Origin: Actinomycetes bacterium
Lineage (GTDB): Bacteria > Actinomycetota > Thermoleophilia > UBA2241
Length of the DNA stretch: 51,786 nucleotides
Direction of reading: 5' to 3'
Assembly: GCA_029547745.1 (NCBI GenBank)
Contig: JAKPOQ010000047.1
Span: forward strand, 1 to 51,786
The stretch's first letter is position 1, and every line of letters starts with the position of its first letter. The notes below the pieces were generated by a model, which did not search any database, was not told the DNA's origin, and worked only from the letters and a program-made list of their open reading frames with translations. Positions 51,757 through 51,786 of this stretch are shown here, piece after piece. The position numbers were made by a program, and so were the translations under genes.

Positions 51757-51786
51757 GTGGCCCTGACGATGGCGGAGCGACAGGCG
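51757..51786 (+). CDS. Partial CDS, possible DDE transposase/integrase N-terminus
   Basis: AAGGAGG (51744-51750) is followed by GTG 51757 and the codons for MALTMAERQA before the window ends. This short start resembles the N-termini I recall for integrase-type transposases of some actinobacterial IS elements, which also have repeats in front of the gene. Ten codons cannot prove it; GTG 51751 is an alternative start. Confidence 0.35.
   Translation, partial: MALTMAERQA

Larger units (their letters stand above)
51655..51786 (+). mobile_element. Possible left end of an insertion sequence (cut by window edge)
   Basis: The direct repeats, the drop in GC and the beginning of a transposase-like frame together suggest the terminal repeats of an IS whose body lies beyond the window. 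No terminal boundary or target duplication can be seen. Confidence 0.4.

Overview
The window is a GC-rich bacterial chromosome segment and very probably comes from an actinobacterium with an anaerobic or facultative lifestyle. Three things point there: the gene orders hpt-ftsH-folE-folP-folB-folK and radA-carD-(PIN/TRAM)-ispD-ispF, a CarD regulator with many GTG/TTG starts, and terminators built as long perfect GC hairpins without a U-run. A tungsten-type aldehyde:ferredoxin oxidoreductase, an MttB-family methyltransferase and an MtrH/AcsE-like methyltetrahydrofolate methyltransferase suggest ferredoxin and one-carbon chemistry. I cannot place it more precisely than a deep-branching lineage (Thermoleophilia- or Coriobacteriia-like would fit).

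Layout. (1) 1-3.4 kb: dtd on the minus strand, then groES-groL behind a strong promoter with a CIRCE operator, then a small unknown ORF. (2) 3.5-19.8 kb, all plus strand: a catabolic-looking block with an MtrH-like methyltransferase, a DmpA-type N-terminal-nucleophile peptidase, a complete Dpp/Opp-type ABC importer (two permeases, two ATPases), an MttB-family methyltransferase, a C45 acyltransferase/amidase, a D-aminoacylase, a membrane-tethered solute-binding protein, an orphan PotA-like ATPase and a PucR-type regulator. (3) 19.9-26.8 kb: a degenerate SDR on the minus strand, an Lrp/AsnC regulator, a three-gene proton-translocating transhydrogenase and an aldehyde:ferredoxin oxidoreductase. 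(4) 26.9-28.7 kb: a small membrane protein and an NlpC/P60 hydrolase on the minus strand, then initiator tRNA-fMet with its own promoter and terminator. (5) 28.9-51.1 kb: a long plus-strand housekeeping run: dsrE-like, tilS, hpt, ftsH, folE-P-B-K, nadA-B-C, coaX, dus, greA, lysS, a PP-loop ligase, clpC, radA, carD, PIN/TRAM, ispD, ispF. (6) The end: tatA on the minus strand, then 15-bp direct repeats and the first codons of what may be a transposase.

How the genes may work together. Block 2 reads as uptake of peptide-like or acylated amino compounds, intracellular hydrolysis by three unrelated amidases, and methyl transfer from a quaternary or methylated amine to tetrahydrofolate. No corrinoid protein is present, so that last step would need a partner encoded elsewhere. 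Block 3 could couple aldehyde oxidation and the proton gradient to ferredoxin and NADPH pools. Block 5 makes tetrahydrofolate, NAD, CoA and isoprenoid precursors and holds proteostasis and tRNA-modification genes.

Main sequence-level observations: folB and ispF have no ATG, GTG or TTG where they must start, and appear to use ATC and CTG behind good Shine-Dalgarno sites; radA and dus carry perfect 25-bp and 19-bp inverted repeats inside the coding sequence; the SDR has lost its catalytic Tyr; and several short tandem duplications of about 19-22 bp lie at gene ends. Functions are assigned from motifs read by eye; no database search was possible.
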